A DNA stretch of 64,000 nt from DATBGO01 sp963695645 (GTDB lineage: Bacteria > Actinomycetota > Actinomycetes > Streptosporangiales > Streptosporangiaceae). Both the position numbers and the translations under genes were made by a program. The notes beneath the pieces were generated by a model, which was given only the letters and a program-made list of their open reading frames with translations, was not told where the DNA came from and made no database searches. Shown one piece after another: positions 8,864 through 18,212 of this stretch. Position 1 is the first letter of the stretch. Each line of letters starts with the position of its first letter. The DNA lies in contig CAVOHC010000012.1 in assembly GCA_963695645.1 (NCBI GenBank), positions 1,488,001 to 1,552,000 of the forward strand, written 5' to 3'.

Positions 8864-9469
8864 TCAGCCCAGCTCGAACAGTGGCTTGCCGACGGGCAGC
8901 ACCGGCCTGCCCTTCATGCCGGCGATCACCCCGGCGGCGGACGCGTACCAGGCGACCACGGCGGTCGCGACGCCGAAGTAGCCGCCGATCTTGATCACGT
9001 TGACATTGGCGGCGAAGAACCCGATGAACAGCACGATCAGGGCGATCTCCAGGCCCAGGAATACCAGGAAGACGGCCAGGTTCGCCTGCGTGCTGAAGAT
9101 CAGCATGTAGATGTTGAAGATCGCGAAGGCCAGCAGGATCCAGCCCAGGTCATTGAAAACGTTCTCACCGGCAGTTGGCGCTACGAACCGGAAAAACACG
9201 AACAGCCCGATCCAGAAGGAGCCGTACGTGCCGAACGCCGTCGAACCGAAAACGTTGTTGTTGCGGAACTCCCACATGCCCGCGAGCAGCTGCGCGATGC
9301 CGCCATAGGCGAGCGCGAAGGCCAGCCACTCGCCGCCGGCGCCCCTGGTCCAGTGGGCGTTAAAGGCCGACAGCAGGAAGGTGGTGAGCGCGAAGCCTGC
9401 GAGGCCGAGCGGCGCGGGATCTGCGATAGGCGCGGCCGGGGTCGCGGGCGCATCATCTGTAGTACTCAA
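8864..9469 (-). CDS. satP: Acetate uptake transporter (GPR1/FUN34/YaaH family)
   Basis: A 201-residue polytopic membrane protein with six predicted helices for acetate/succinate uptake. The family signature DPAPLGLAGFALTTFLLS stands near residue 20, followed by GGIAQLLAGMWEFRNNNVFG and TAFGTYGSFWIG. The start is a TTG seven bases after a perfect AGGAGG; the upstream in-frame extension is not membrane-like. It stands alone, convergent with lsr2 and separated from opcA by 380 bases. Confidence 0.92.
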   Translation of the reverse strand: MSTTDDAPATPAAPIADPAPLGLAGFALTTFLLSAFNAHWTRGAGGEWLAFALAYGGIAQLLAGMWEFRNNNVFGSTAFGTYGSFWIGLFVFFRFVAPTAGENVFNDLGWILLAFAIFNIYMLIFSTQANLAVFLVFLGLEIALIVLFIGFFAANVNVIKIGGYFGVATAVVAWYASAAGVIAGMKGRPVLPVGKPLFELG

Positions 9470-9850
9470 AGCGAGTCCTCCTGATGGGCTTGCGCCGCCC
9501 GGCCGCGGTATTCGCCAGTCGGCTGGGCGGGCGGCGGAATGGAACGGATGGGAACGAACACGCTGGCTGTTCTGCATGGCTGCGGCGGCCAGCCGGAGAG
9601 TCCCGGCCAGCGCACCACATGCAACGGGCAAGACCATACAGAAGATGCCATACGTGGACCTTCCCTCTCTTCACACCAGGCTCAGCAGAACCAGACAGAA
9701 GATCTGTCCTGAGCGTAACTCTGCTGTCGCTGTTTCGGGAGACTAAGTTTCCGCCGATCTGTGCCACCCCGGCGGTCCAGCCCGGCGGAGGTGGGCGTCA
9801 CCTAGCTGGCCGGACGGCGGAACTGGCTGCCGGGACGGGCCTGCCGCCGC
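9470..9850. other. Gene-free stretch upstream of the acetate transporter
   Basis: 381 bases between the opcA stop and the transporter start. It presumably carries the transporter promoter. I see no recognisable gene, strong repeat or hairpin here. Confidence 0.4.
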
Positions 9851-10777
9851 TCAGGGTGAGGCCACTGATCCGGCGGACATGCTTGCCGCGAACCGGCCCA
9901 GCACCTCCCCGTAAACCTCATCCGGATTCAGCCTGCGCAGTTCCTCGGCCAGCAGCTCCGCGATCTCCCTGCGGTGCAGCGCGACCCGCCGCTCGGGCTG
10001 CCCAGGCCGGGTAAGCGTGGCGGTCCTGCCGTCCGGCCTGGATATGGTGATATCTCCGTCGCTGACCCGGAACTTCACCTCGGTGATGCCGGGGCCGCCG
10101 GAGATGTCCCGCTCGAAGGGAGCCCGGAGCCGCTCAGACAGCCACGCCGCAATCAGGTCAGCGGTCGGGTTGCCGGCCTCAGCGCACACCATCCCGCCGG
10201 TGATCTCGCCGTGCGGCTGGTCCAGCGTCGCGGCCAGCAGCGACCGCCACGTTGTCGACCTGGTCCAGCTCAGGTCGGTGTCGCCGGGCCGGTAACCGGC
10301 CGCCAGGGTGGCCAGCGCCGCGGTGGGCACGCCCGCCGCGGCGGCATCGGTGACCCTGCGCTGCGCGAGCACGCCGAGCGGATCGGTTGCCGGTACCACC
10401 GGAGCGGCCGTCGGCCACCACGTCACCACCGGGGTGTCGGGAACGAGCAGCGGTACGACCACGGAATCGGCGTGCGCGCCCATCGGGCCGTACAGGCGCA
10501 GCAGCACGGTCTGGCCAGGTGCGCCTTCACCGGTCCTGATCTCGGCATCGAGCCGCGGGGCGGCGACCGGATTCCGGGCGATCACGCCGAGCACCCGGCA
10601 CGGATGCTCGCGGCCCGCCTGGGTAGCCGCGCGGATCGCGTCGTGCTGGCCTGCCTCGTCGGTCATGATGATCAGGTTCAGCACGACGCCGGTGATCGGG
10701 CCGCCCAGCTGATCCCTTGCCCGGGTCAGCGCCTCTTCGATGGCGCGGGTCGTGGTGTCGGTGAGGTCGATCAGCAT
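9851..10777 (-). CDS. opcA: Glucose-6-phosphate dehydrogenase assembly protein OpcA
   Basis: Partner protein that activates/assembles glucose-6-phosphate dehydrogenase in cyanobacteria and actinobacteria. It has 308 residues. Typical features are the N-terminal LVNLI-like stretch (VVLNLIIMTDE), PLLVPDTPVVTWWP near residue 130, and the C-terminal ELLAEELRRLNPDEVYGEVL. It is the last gene of the tal-zwf-opcA unit, 59 bases after zwf. In many relatives a 6-phosphogluconolactonase gene follows; here the next gene is an acetate transporter instead. Confidence 0.93.
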   Translation of the reverse strand: MLIDLTDTTTRAIEEALTRARDQLGGPITGVVLNLIIMTDEAGQHDAIRAATQAGREHPCRVLGVIARNPVAAPRLDAEIRTGEGAPGQTVLLRLYGPMGAHADSVVVPLLVPDTPVVTWWPTAAPVVPATDPLGVLAQRRVTDAAAAGVPTAALATLAAGYRPGDTDLSWTRSTTWRSLLAATLDQPHGEITGGMVCAEAGNPTADLIAAWLSERLRAPFERDISGGPGITEVKFRVSDGDITISRPDGRTATLTRPGQPERRVALHRREIAELLAEELRRLNPDEVYGEVLGRFAASMSAGSVASP

Positions 10778-10836
10778 GGCGGTCCCTCCAGGTCGGCGCC
10801 GGGTGCGGGCGGCACGGTCGCGCTGTGGCGGTGGCG

Positions 10837-12390
10837 TTACAGCCGCCGCCAGACCCGGCCGTCGCGGGCGAGCAGCTCATCAGCACTGGCCGGGCCCTGG
10901 GTGCCTGCCGAGTACTGGTCCGGCTTCAGGTGGTCGGCCCAGAACTCCTCGATCGGATCCAGGATCCGCCAGGAGAGCTCCACCTCCTCCTGCCGGGGGA
11001 ACAGCGGCGGGTCGCCGACCAGCACGTCGAGCAGCAGCCGCTCGTATGCCTCAGGGCTTGACTCGGTGAACGACTCGCCGTAGGCGAAGTCCATGTTCAC
11101 GTCCCTGACCTCCATGGCCGAGCCAGGCACCTTCGAGCCGAACCGCACGGTGATGCCCTCGTCCGGCTGAACCCGGACCACCAGCGCGTTCTGGCCGAGT
11201 TCCTCGGTATCGGTCGCGGCGAACGGCAGATGCGGCGCCCGCTGGAAGATCACCGCTATCTCGGTCATCCGGCTCGGCAGCCGCTTGCCGGTCCGAAGGT
11301 AGAACGGCACCCCGGCCCACCGCCTGGTATCCACGGTCAGCCGCACGGCCGCGTACGTCTCGGTGACCGAGTCCGCCGGGATGCCGTCCTCCTCAAGGAA
11401 GCCGCAGACCTCGACGCCGCCCTGCCAGCCCGCCGCATACTGACCGCGGGCGGTGCCGGTGGCCAGATCGGCGGGGATCCTGACCGCCGACAGCGCCTTT
11501 TCCTTCTCGGCGCGGAGCGAGTCCGCGTCGAAGGAGAGCGGCTCCTCCATCGCGGTCAGCGCGAGCAGCTGCAGCAGGTGATTCTGGATCACGTCCCTGG
11601 CCGCGCCGATCCCGTCGTAATAGCCCGCCCGGCCGCCGATGCCGATGTCCTCGGCCATCGATATCTGCACGTGGTCCACATAGCCGCGGTTCCAGATCGG
11701 CTCCCACATCGTGTTGGCAAAGCGCAGCGCGAGGATGTTCTGGACGGTTTCCTTGCCCAGGTAGTGGTCGATGCGGAAGACCGCGTGCGCGGGGAACACC
11801 GCGTCCAGCATCGAGTTGAGCTCGCGGGCGCTGGCCAGGTCGTGGCCGAACGGCTTCTCGATCACCACCCGGCGCCAGGGCCGCGGCAGCTCAGGTCCGG
11901 CTGGCGGCGGGGCCTGCGACAGGCCGGACCGTTTCAGCTGCTGGACGACGACCGGGAACGCCTTCGGCGGGATGGACAGGTAGAACGCGTAGTTGCCGCC
12001 GGTGCCGCGCTCCGCGTCCAGCTCGGCCACGGTCTGCGCGAGCCGGTCGAACGCGGCGTCATCGTCGAACTCGCCGGGCACGAACCTGACTCCCTCGCTG
12101 ACCTGCTCCCAGACCGCGTCCCGGAACGGCGTGCGCGCGTGGGCCTTGACCGCGTTGTAGGTGAGCTGGGCGAAATCCTCGTCCGCCCAGTCCCGCCTGG
12201 CGAATCCGACCAGCGAGAACCCGGGCGGCAGCAGGCCCCTGTTGGCCAGGTCATAGATGGCCGGCAGCAGCTTCTTGCTGGCCAGGTCCCCGGTGACGCC
12301 GAACATGACGAGCACGCACGGGCCCGCGACCCGCGGGATCCTGCGGTCCCGCGGATCGCGGAGCGGATTAGGCGGCAGGTCAGGACTCAT
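10837..12390 (-). CDS. zwf: Glucose-6-phosphate 1-dehydrogenase
   Basis: First step of the oxidative pentose phosphate pathway, glucose-6-phosphate to 6-phosphogluconolactone with NADPH formation. The 517-residue protein has the Rossmann motif GVTGDLASKKLLPAIYDLA near residue 30, EKPFGHDLASARELN, and the active-site signature RIDHYLGKETVQNIL with catalytic His. The ATG overlaps the 3' end of tal by 11 bases, so the two are translationally coupled. The open frame runs on upstream through tal, but that part is not coding for zwf. Confidence 0.96.
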   Translation of the reverse strand: MSPDLPPNPLRDPRDRRIPRVAGPCVLVMFGVTGDLASKKLLPAIYDLANRGLLPPGFSLVGFARRDWADEDFAQLTYNAVKAHARTPFRDAVWEQVSEGVRFVPGEFDDDAAFDRLAQTVAELDAERGTGGNYAFYLSIPPKAFPVVVQQLKRSGLSQAPPPAGPELPRPWRRVVIEKPFGHDLASARELNSMLDAVFPAHAVFRIDHYLGKETVQNILALRFANTMWEPIWNRGYVDHVQISMAEDIGIGGRAGYYDGIGAARDVIQNHLLQLLALTAMEEPLSFDADSLRAEKEKALSAVRIPADLATGTARGQYAAGWQGGVEVCGFLEEDGIPADSVTETYAAVRLTVDTRRWAGVPFYLRTGKRLPSRMTEIAVIFQRAPHLPFAATDTEELGQNALVVRVQPDEGITVRFGSKVPGSAMEVRDVNMDFAYGESFTESSPEAYERLLLDVLVGDPPLFPRQEEVELSWRILDPIEEFWADHLKPDQYSAGTQGPASADELLARDGRVWRRL

Positions 12391-13516
12391 CTGGTGCCCG
12401 CAGCGCCAGCTCGGTCTGCACGTTGCCCAGCAGCCCTTCCCAGGAGGCGGCGAATTTCTGCACGCCCTCGCGCTCGAGCACCTCGACGACATCGTCGTAG
12501 CCGATGCCGAGCCGCTCCAGGTCCGCGAACACCTGGCGGGACTGGTCATAGGTGCCGGCAATGGTGTTGCCGCGCAGCTCGCCGTGGTCGGCGGTTGCGC
12601 GGATGGTTGGCTCAGGCATGGTGTTGACGGTGTGCGGCGCGACCAGCTCGGTGACGTACATGGTGTCGGGGAAGGCGGGATCCTTGGTGCTGGTGGATGC
12701 CCACAGCGGGCGCTGCAGCCTGGCCCCCGCGTTCCGCAGCGCCGACCATCGCGGCGAGGCTTCGTCGAACTTCTGCTCGAACAGCTCGTAGGCCAGCCGC
12801 GCGTTGGCGATCGCCGCCTTGCCGCGCAGCTGGCGCGCCTGCTCGCTGGCGAGCTTGTCCAGCCTGCGGTCGACCTCGGTGTCCACCCGGCTGACGAAGA
12901 AAGAAGCCACCGAGGCGATGCCGGCCAGGTCGCGCCCGGCCGCGGCCGCCTGCTCAAGGCCGGCCAGGTAGGCGTCGATCACCTGGCCGTACCGTTCCAG
13001 CGCGAAGATCAGCGTTACGTTGACGCTGATCCCCTCGGACACGGCCTGCGTGATGGCCGGCAGCCCGGCGAGGGTAGCCGGGATCTTGATAAACAGGTTC
13101 GGCCGGTCCACCAGCCACCACAGGGCCCGTGCCTCGGCGCTGGTCCTGGCGGTGTCATCAGCGATCCGCGGGTCGACCTCGATGGAGACCCGGCCGTCGA
13201 CGCCGCCGCTGGCGTCGTAGGCCTCGCGCAGGACATCACCGGCCCATCGGATGTCGTACGTGGTGATGGACCTGACTGCTTCCCCGAGGTCGACGCCGCG
13301 CAACGCGAGGTCGGCCACCTGGCCGTCGTAGGCCTCGCCTTTAGCGAGCGCAGCCGCGAAGATGGTCGGATTGGAGGTAACGCCGACCACGTGGAAGTCC
13401 CTCATCAGGGTCGCGAGATTCCCGGTGGACAGCCGCTCCCTGCTGATGTCGTCGAGCCATACCGCCACGCCTGCGGCGGACAGCTGTCCCAGAGTGTCGT
13501 CGGGCTTGGTGGTCAT
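12380..13516 (-). CDS. tal: Transaldolase
   Basis: Transfers a dihydroxyacetone unit between sugar phosphates in the non-oxidative pentose phosphate pathway. 378 residues, the usual size for the actinobacterial type. Motifs are GVTSNPTIFAAAL near residue 45, DGRVSIEVDP, and NLFIKIPAT with the Schiff-base lysine. The ATG is preceded by GAAGGAGA. Transketolase, which usually accompanies tal upstream, is not in this window. Confidence 0.96.
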   Translation of the reverse strand: MTTKPDDTLGQLSAAGVAVWLDDISRERLSTGNLATLMRDFHVVGVTSNPTIFAAALAKGEAYDGQVADLALRGVDLGEAVRSITTYDIRWAGDVLREAYDASGGVDGRVSIEVDPRIADDTARTSAEARALWWLVDRPNLFIKIPATLAGLPAITQAVSEGISVNVTLIFALERYGQVIDAYLAGLEQAAAAGRDLAGIASVASFFVSRVDTEVDRRLDKLASEQARQLRGKAAIANARLAYELFEQKFDEASPRWSALRNAGARLQRPLWASTSTKDPAFPDTMYVTELVAPHTVNTMPEPTIRATADHGELRGNTIAGTYDQSRQVFADLERLGIGYDDVVEVLEREGVQKFAASWEGLLGNVQTELALRAPDES

Positions 13517-13603
13517 GACGTCTCCTTCGTCGAGTTCAGCCGGCTGCGGCTGAGCCCGTTCGTCGTGGCGGCCCGGATTTGAGCCTATCCCGGAGCGCCG
13601 GTC

Positions 13604-14626
13604 CTAATCGGCTACCGCAGGCCGCGCTGGCTCGGGCAGCGGATCGCGTTGCTCAAGCGCGGAGCCGCGGTCGCGGAGGGCGAAGATCAGCCAGAGCGCG
13701 GTCACCCAGATCGCCGTCGCGCCGGCGACGTGCACCCAGACCAGGCCAGCCGGCAGCCCGCTGAAGTACTGGCCGTAGCCGATGCTGCCCTGCACGCCAA
13801 GCAGCACGACAAGCAGCCAGCTGAGCCGGACCGCCCGGGCGGGCGCCGCGGTCAGCCGCAGGGCGAGCGCAAGCGCGATCGCGAGCCCGCCGAGCAGCCA
13901 GCCGATGTCGGCGTGCAGCTGGGTGACGGCGGACAGCTGCAGGTGGTACCTGGCCACCGAGGCGGCTCCGGCCAGCGGGCCGGTGCCGGTGACCACCGTG
14001 CCAGCGGCGAGCATGACCGTCACGACGCCCAGCACGCCGAACGCGAACATCCGTAGCTCCGGCCGCACCAGGGGGCGGGCGGGCGCGGTGGACTCGGTGC
14101 AGCGCACCCGCAGCGCGACAGCAGCCGCGACCACCGCGATCGACAGCAGGAAATGCACCGAGACCCAGACCGGGTTCAGCTTGGTCAGTACCACGATGCC
14201 GCCGATGGCCGCCTGGGCAGCGATCCCGGCAGGCTGCGCCGATGCCAGCCAGACCAGATCGCGCCTGCGGCGGCCGCCGGGCCGGTATCGCCAGGCCGCC
14301 ATCCAGACGATCACGGCGATGGCGAAGACCGCCACGCCGGCCAGCCGGTTGCCGAACTCGATCCAGCGGTGGATGAGCGAGTCGCCCGGCAGCACGCTGG
14401 TGGCCGTGCACCGCGGCCAGTCAGGGCAACCGAGGCCGGACTGGCTGAGCCGTACGCCCGCGCCCGTCAGCATGATCCCGACCGAGGCCAGCACTCCGGC
14501 CAGCGCGATCCGCCGCATCGCGGCGGGGGAGGGCGCAAGCAGCACGCCGATCCACCGGCGTGCGCCGTGGCGGCCGCCTGGGCGGGCGGAGGCAGCGGTA
14601 TCGGCCGCGGCTAGATGGGCGGGCAC
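13604..14626 (-). CDS. ctaA: Heme A synthase (COX15/CtaA)
   Basis: Membrane enzyme oxidising heme O to heme A for cytochrome c oxidase. Eight hydrophobic segments are visible; motifs are GAGVRLSQSGLGCPDWPRC near the N-terminus, IHRWIEFGNRLAG with heme-ligand His, VSVHFLLS, and LHADIGWLLGG. The start is taken as a GTG overlapping the upstream EamA gene by 16 bases (340 residues); an ATG at 14518 giving 304 residues is also possible. The reading frame remains open far upstream into the EamA gene, but that section is out of frame with any known protein. Confidence 0.93.
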   Translation of the reverse strand: MPAHLAAADTAASARPGGRHGARRWIGVLLAPSPAAMRRIALAGVLASVGIMLTGAGVRLSQSGLGCPDWPRCTATSVLPGDSLIHRWIEFGNRLAGVAVFAIAVIVWMAAWRYRPGGRRRRDLVWLASAQPAGIAAQAAIGGIVVLTKLNPVWVSVHFLLSIAVVAAAVALRVRCTESTAPARPLVRPELRMFAFGVLGVVTVMLAAGTVVTGTGPLAGAASVARYHLQLSAVTQLHADIGWLLGGLAIALALALRLTAAPARAVRLSWLLVVLLGVQGSIGYGQYFSGLPAGLVWVHVAGATAIWVTALWLIFALRDRGSALEQRDPLPEPARPAVAD

Positions 14627-15579
14627 GGACCCATCGTAGGATCGGATGGCTCCGGCTGGCACGCCGGGCGGGCGTCTGGGGCAGATCGGTTTCTCGCGGC
14701 GGATCCGCGCGCGGCACCAGCGCACGCGACCATGACGCAGCCGATCGCGGCCCACTCGCCCGCGCCGAGGACCTGACCGAGCAGTACCAGCCCGACCAGC
14801 GCCGCAACGGCAGGTTCCAGGCTCATCCAGATCCCGAAGACCCCGGCCGGGATCCGCCGCAGTGCCTCGAGCTCGAACCGGTACGGGATCACCGATGACA
14901 GCAGCCCGATCGCCGCCCCGGTGGCCAGGACCGCGGGCCGGCCTAGTGCACCGCGTGCAGCGCTCAGCGCGGCGGGCGTCACCGCGAGCGCGGCCACCAG
15001 CATGGCGATCACGAGGCCCGATGATCCGCCGAACCGGCGTCCTGTCGAGGCGCTCAGCAGGATATAGGCGGCCCAGGCGGCCGCCGCCACCAGCGCGAAT
15101 GCCACGCCGGAGGCGGCCAGGCCGGGTCCGGTGTGCGAGCCGCCCGCCCCGGGTGCCTGGCTGGCGCCGCCACGGGACAGCAGCGCGACGCCGGCTCCGG
15201 CCAGGGCCACCCAGAGCAGGTCGATCAGGCGCCTGGACGCGGCGACCGCCACCGCAAGCGGGCCGAGGAACTCGACGGTGACCGCGATCCCGAGGGGGAT
15301 CCGCGCGAACGACTGGTAGATCGAGTAATTCATGATGCTGAGCGTCACGCCGAAGGCGACGACCACCGCCGCATCCCGCCAGGCCCGTTCGCGCGCTATC
15401 GCCCGCAGCGTGCGGGCCAGCCCGCGGGCACCGATCACGGCGAGCAGCGCGGCAGCCGACCATAGCCGCAGCCCGGTCACCCCCGCGGGCGCGACCTGCC
15501 CGAAAAGGCGCGTCGCCAGCCCCGCGCCCAGCTGGACGGAGACGATTCCGGTCAGCACCAGGGCCGACGGCGGCACCAC
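14611..15579 (-). CDS. EamA/RhtA-type metabolite exporter
   Basis: A 322-residue drug/metabolite transporter with ten predicted helices in two EamA repeats. The segment FGVTLSIMNYSIYQSFARIP followed by LGIAVTVEFLGPLA, and the later VIPYRFELEALRRIPAGVFG and WMSLEPAVAALVGL, are typical of the RhtA (threonine/homoserine exporter) branch. It starts at a GTG, overlaps ctaA by 16 bases, and lies 46 bases after the ABC permease gene in the same direction. The substrate is not known. Confidence 0.9.
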   Translation of the reverse strand: MVPPSALVLTGIVSVQLGAGLATRLFGQVAPAGVTGLRLWSAAALLAVIGARGLARTLRAIARERAWRDAAVVVAFGVTLSIMNYSIYQSFARIPLGIAVTVEFLGPLAVAVAASRRLIDLLWVALAGAGVALLSRGGASQAPGAGGSHTGPGLAASGVAFALVAAAAWAAYILLSASTGRRFGGSSGLVIAMLVAALAVTPAALSAARGALGRPAVLATGAAIGLLSSVIPYRFELEALRRIPAGVFGIWMSLEPAVAALVGLVLLGQVLGAGEWAAIGCVMVACAGAARGSAARNRSAPDARPACQPEPSDPTMGPCPPI

Positions 15580-15625
15580 GCCAAGCGCGAGGTCAAGGCG
15601 GCGGCGCGGCGGCGCGGTAACGGCA

Positions 15626-16411
15626 CTACTCCCAACGGAAGGTCCGCATCGCGAGGGCGATTCCGGCAGCTGCCCAGACGGCGAGCGTCGCCAGGTCGGC
15701 CACCGGCAGCCCGGTGCCGTGCTGCAGCACCGAGCGCAGCCCGTCGGACAGCGCGCCGGGGGGCAGCAGCCGCAGCGCAGGCTGCACGGCGGCAGGGAAC
15801 TTCGTCAGCGGGAAGACCATCCCGCCGATTCCGAGCATCACCAGGTAGACGAGGTTGGCCGCGGCCAGTGTCGCCTCGGCCCGCAGCGTGCCCGCCATCA
15901 GCAGGGCCAGCCCGCTGAAGGCTGCCGTGCCCGCGAGGATGAGCAGCACCGTCCAGGGGAGCGCCGCGCCGCCCGCGTGCGGCCGCCAGCCGAGAGCGAC
16001 GCCGACCACCACGATCACGACCGCCTGGCCAAGCTCGACCACTGCGACCGTGGCCGTCTTGGCGGCGATCAGCCCGCGGCGCGACAGCGGTGTGGCGCCG
16101 AGCCGCTTCAGCACGCCGTACCTGCGCTCGAAGCCGGTCGCGATCGCCTGGCTGGTAAACGCCGTCGACATCACGGCCAGCGCCAGGATGCCGGGCGCGA
16201 GGAAATCGATGCGGCGGCCCGGGCCGAAGCTGACCAGCGGCTCAGCGCTGAACGCCGCGAGCAGCAGCACCGGGATGATGAGGGTCAGCAGCAGCTGCTC
16301 CCCGTTGCGCACCAGCGTCCTGAGTTCCAGGCTTGCCTGCGCAATGATCATCGCTGGCAGCGGGGCCGCGCCGGGGGCCGGCGGCGGCCAGTCGAGCCTG
16401 GTCTCGGTCAC
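15626..16411 (-). CDS. ABC-2 type exporter permease
   Basis: A 261-residue membrane protein with six predicted segments and the ABC2_membrane arrangement (LELRTLVRNGEQLLLTLIIP, then FERRYGVLKRLGATPLSR, an ABC-2 permease hallmark). The GTG start overlaps the stop of the ATPase gene (GTGA). The pair resembles the daunorubicin-resistance-like exporter found beside ctaA and suf in many actinobacteria (Rv1456c-Rv1458c region in M. tuberculosis). Substrate unknown. Confidence 0.88.
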   Translation of the reverse strand: MTETRLDWPPPAPGAAPLPAMIIAQASLELRTLVRNGEQLLLTLIIPVLLLAAFSAEPLVSFGPGRRIDFLAPGILALAVMSTAFTSQAIATGFERRYGVLKRLGATPLSRRGLIAAKTATVAVVELGQAVVIVVVGVALGWRPHAGGAALPWTVLLILAGTAAFSGLALLMAGTLRAEATLAAANLVYLVMLGIGGMVFPLTKFPAAVQPALRLLPPGALSDGLRSVLQHGTGLPVADLATLAVWAAAGIALAMRTFRWE

Positions 16412-17337
16412 GAGCGCAGCTCCCGCCCGGTCAGCTCGAGGAAGACATCTTCCAGGGTCCTGCTCTCGATCCGGAGGCTCTGCGGCACCGCGCCGCGCTC
16501 CGCGCACCAGGCCGTGACGGCCGCGACCAGCTGGGGATCCACCTGATCGGCGACCTCGACGACGTAGTGCCCGGCCGGCGACTCCTTCACCATGCTGGCC
16601 GGCGGGAGGGCGGCCAGCAGGTCGTCGGTATCCAGGCCGGGCTCGGCGCGGAACCTGAGCTGCCCGGCCGTGCCGGTGAGCTCGGCGGGGGTGCCCGCCG
16701 CCACCTGCCTCCCGTGGTCGACGATGACGACGTGGTCAGCCAGCCGTTCCGCTTCGTCCATGTGATGGGTGGTGAGGATCACCGCGGCGCCGGCGGCCCG
16801 CAGCCCGGCGATCAGGTCCCAGGTGGCGTGCCTGGCCTGCGGGTCAAGCCCGGCGGTGGGCTCGTCAAGGAACACCAGCTCTGGCCGGCCGATGACGGCG
16901 GCGGCGAGGGACAGCCGCTGCTGCTGGCCGCCCGACAGCCGCTTGAAGGCAGTCCGTGCGCAACCGGCCAGCCCGAGCCGGTCGAGCAGCAGCGCGGGAT
17001 CGATCGGGTGGGCGTAGAAGCTGGCAAGCACGCGCAGGTACTCACCCGCCCTCGCCCCGGTCGGGATGCCGCCGGCCTGCAGCATCACGCCGATCTTCGG
17101 CCGCAGCGCGCGGGCGTCGGCGACCGGATCGAGGCCGAGCACCCGGACCGTGCCCGCGTCCGGCCGCCGGTATCCCTCGCAGATCTCCACCGTGGTGGTC
17201 TTGCCCGCGCCGTTCGGCCCGAGGATGGCGGTCACCCGGGCGCGCCCGGCGCGCAGCGACAGGCCCGTCAGCGCGGCTGTGGCGCCGTAGCTCTTGGACA
17301 GCCTGTCGATCTCCAGCGCGGCCGGGGCAGTGCACAC
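16408..17337 (-). CDS. ABC exporter ATP-binding protein
   Basis: A 309-residue nucleotide-binding subunit, DrrA/CcmA type. Walker A GPNGAGKTTTVEICEG, signature RLSGGQQQRLSLA, Walker B LVFLDEPTAGLD and an H-loop (ILTTHHMDEAE) are all intact. The C-terminal 90 residues form the extension typical of this subgroup. It precedes and overlaps the ABC-2 permease gene. The start is a GTG. Confidence 0.92.
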   Translation of the reverse strand: MCTAPAALEIDRLSKSYGATAALTGLSLRAGRARVTAILGPNGAGKTTTVEICEGYRRPDAGTVRVLGLDPVADARALRPKIGVMLQAGGIPTGARAGEYLRVLASFYAHPIDPALLLDRLGLAGCARTAFKRLSGGQQQRLSLAAAVIGRPELVFLDEPTAGLDPQARHATWDLIAGLRAAGAAVILTTHHMDEAERLADHVVIVDHGRQVAAGTPAELTGTAGQLRFRAEPGLDTDDLLAALPPASMVKESPAGHYVVEVADQVDPQLVAAVTAWCAERGAVPQSLRIESRTLEDVFLELTGRELRS

Positions 17338-17347
17338 GCTGGCGAGT

Positions 17348-18154
17348 CTAAGCGCGGTCGCGGCGTGGTGCCGAGCCGCCGGGGCCCTGACTTATCCGGG
17401 CTGCATTGACGAGCGCGGTGAACAATCGCAAGTCGTCCCCTGCCTCGGGATGCCATTGGACGGCCACCCCGAACGGGCACTCTGCGCCGTCGAGCTCGAA
17501 GGCCTCGACCGTGCCGTCCGCCGCCCAGGCGGTGGCGGTCAGGCCGGAGCCGAGCCTGTTGATTCCCTGGTGATGGTGGGTCGGCACGTCGGCAGACTCA
17601 TGCACCTCCAGGTCGGTGTGGCCGAGGATCTGCGCGAGGCGGCTGCCCGGCGCCACCTTGACCTCGTGCGAGCCGAACGCGCCCGGCTTCGGCGCGTGCT
17701 CGTCATGACCGACCACGTCCGGGAGATGCTGGTGCAGGCTGCCGCCAAGCGCCACGTTGATCAGCTGCATGCCGCGGCAGATCCCGAGTATCGGCATCCG
17801 TGCCGCCAGCGCCGTCTCGAGCAGTGCCAGCTCGGCGGCGTCCCTGTCCTCCGACACCGATGTCGTCTCCGGCCTGCGCTGCGCCCCGTACCGGGCCGGA
17901 TCGATGTCGCCGCCGCCAGACAGCACCAGGCAGTCCAGCCTGGCCAGCGCATCCTCGATCCCGGCCGCCGGCGGCAGCAGCACCGGGATGCCGCCGGCGC
18001 AGGCGACCCGGTCCGGGTAACGGCGCGGCAGCACCATGGCTTCGGTGTCCCAGACTCCCCAGCGCGCCTGCTCGCTGTAGGCGCTGATCCCGACCAGCGG
18101 AGCGGCCGGGCGCCCGCCCAGGCTGTGCTCACTCAGGATGTCTGCCTGCCTCAC
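17348..18154 (-). CDS. Gamma-glutamyl-gamma-aminobutyrate hydrolase family protein (class I GATase-like)
   Basis: PuuD-type hydrolase that releases glutamate from gamma-glutamylated intermediates. The 268-residue protein carries the nucleophile elbow GICRGMQLINVALGG (Cys) and the distal VQWHPEAGDD (His); GGGDIDPARYG is also typical. It is the last gene of the permease-ligase-ALDH-SDR-hydrolase cluster and would free the final product plus glutamate. The start is a GTG after AGGAAAG. It is only 10 bases from the ABC ATPase gene, so transcription may read into the exporter genes. Confidence 0.9.
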   Translation of the reverse strand: MRQADILSEHSLGGRPAAPLVGISAYSEQARWGVWDTEAMVLPRRYPDRVACAGGIPVLLPPAAGIEDALARLDCLVLSGGGDIDPARYGAQRRPETTSVSEDRDAAELALLETALAARMPILGICRGMQLINVALGGSLHQHLPDVVGHDEHAPKPGAFGSHEVKVAPGSRLAQILGHTDLEVHESADVPTHHHQGINRLGSGLTATAWAADGTVEAFELDGAECPFGVAVQWHPEAGDDLRLFTALVNAARISQGPGGSAPRRDRA

Positions 18155-18212
18155 CTGAACCCGCTTTCCTCTGCCCGCCCTGCGGCAGCCGCCGCGCCGG
18201 ACGCCCCGGGCG

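Noticed and set aside
11230..12627. Plus-strand frame of 465 residues antisense to zwf
   Set aside because: Mirror frame of a conserved enzyme; no ribosome-binding site or recognisable sequence.
12391..12957. N-terminal extension of the zwf frame
   Set aside because: This part overlaps tal in another frame and reads as Arg/Ser/Pro-rich shadow sequence; zwf begins at ATG 12390.
14627..15463. Upstream extension of the ctaA frame (619 residues in total)
   Set aside because: It overlaps the EamA gene out of frame; heme A synthase begins near 14626 or 14518.
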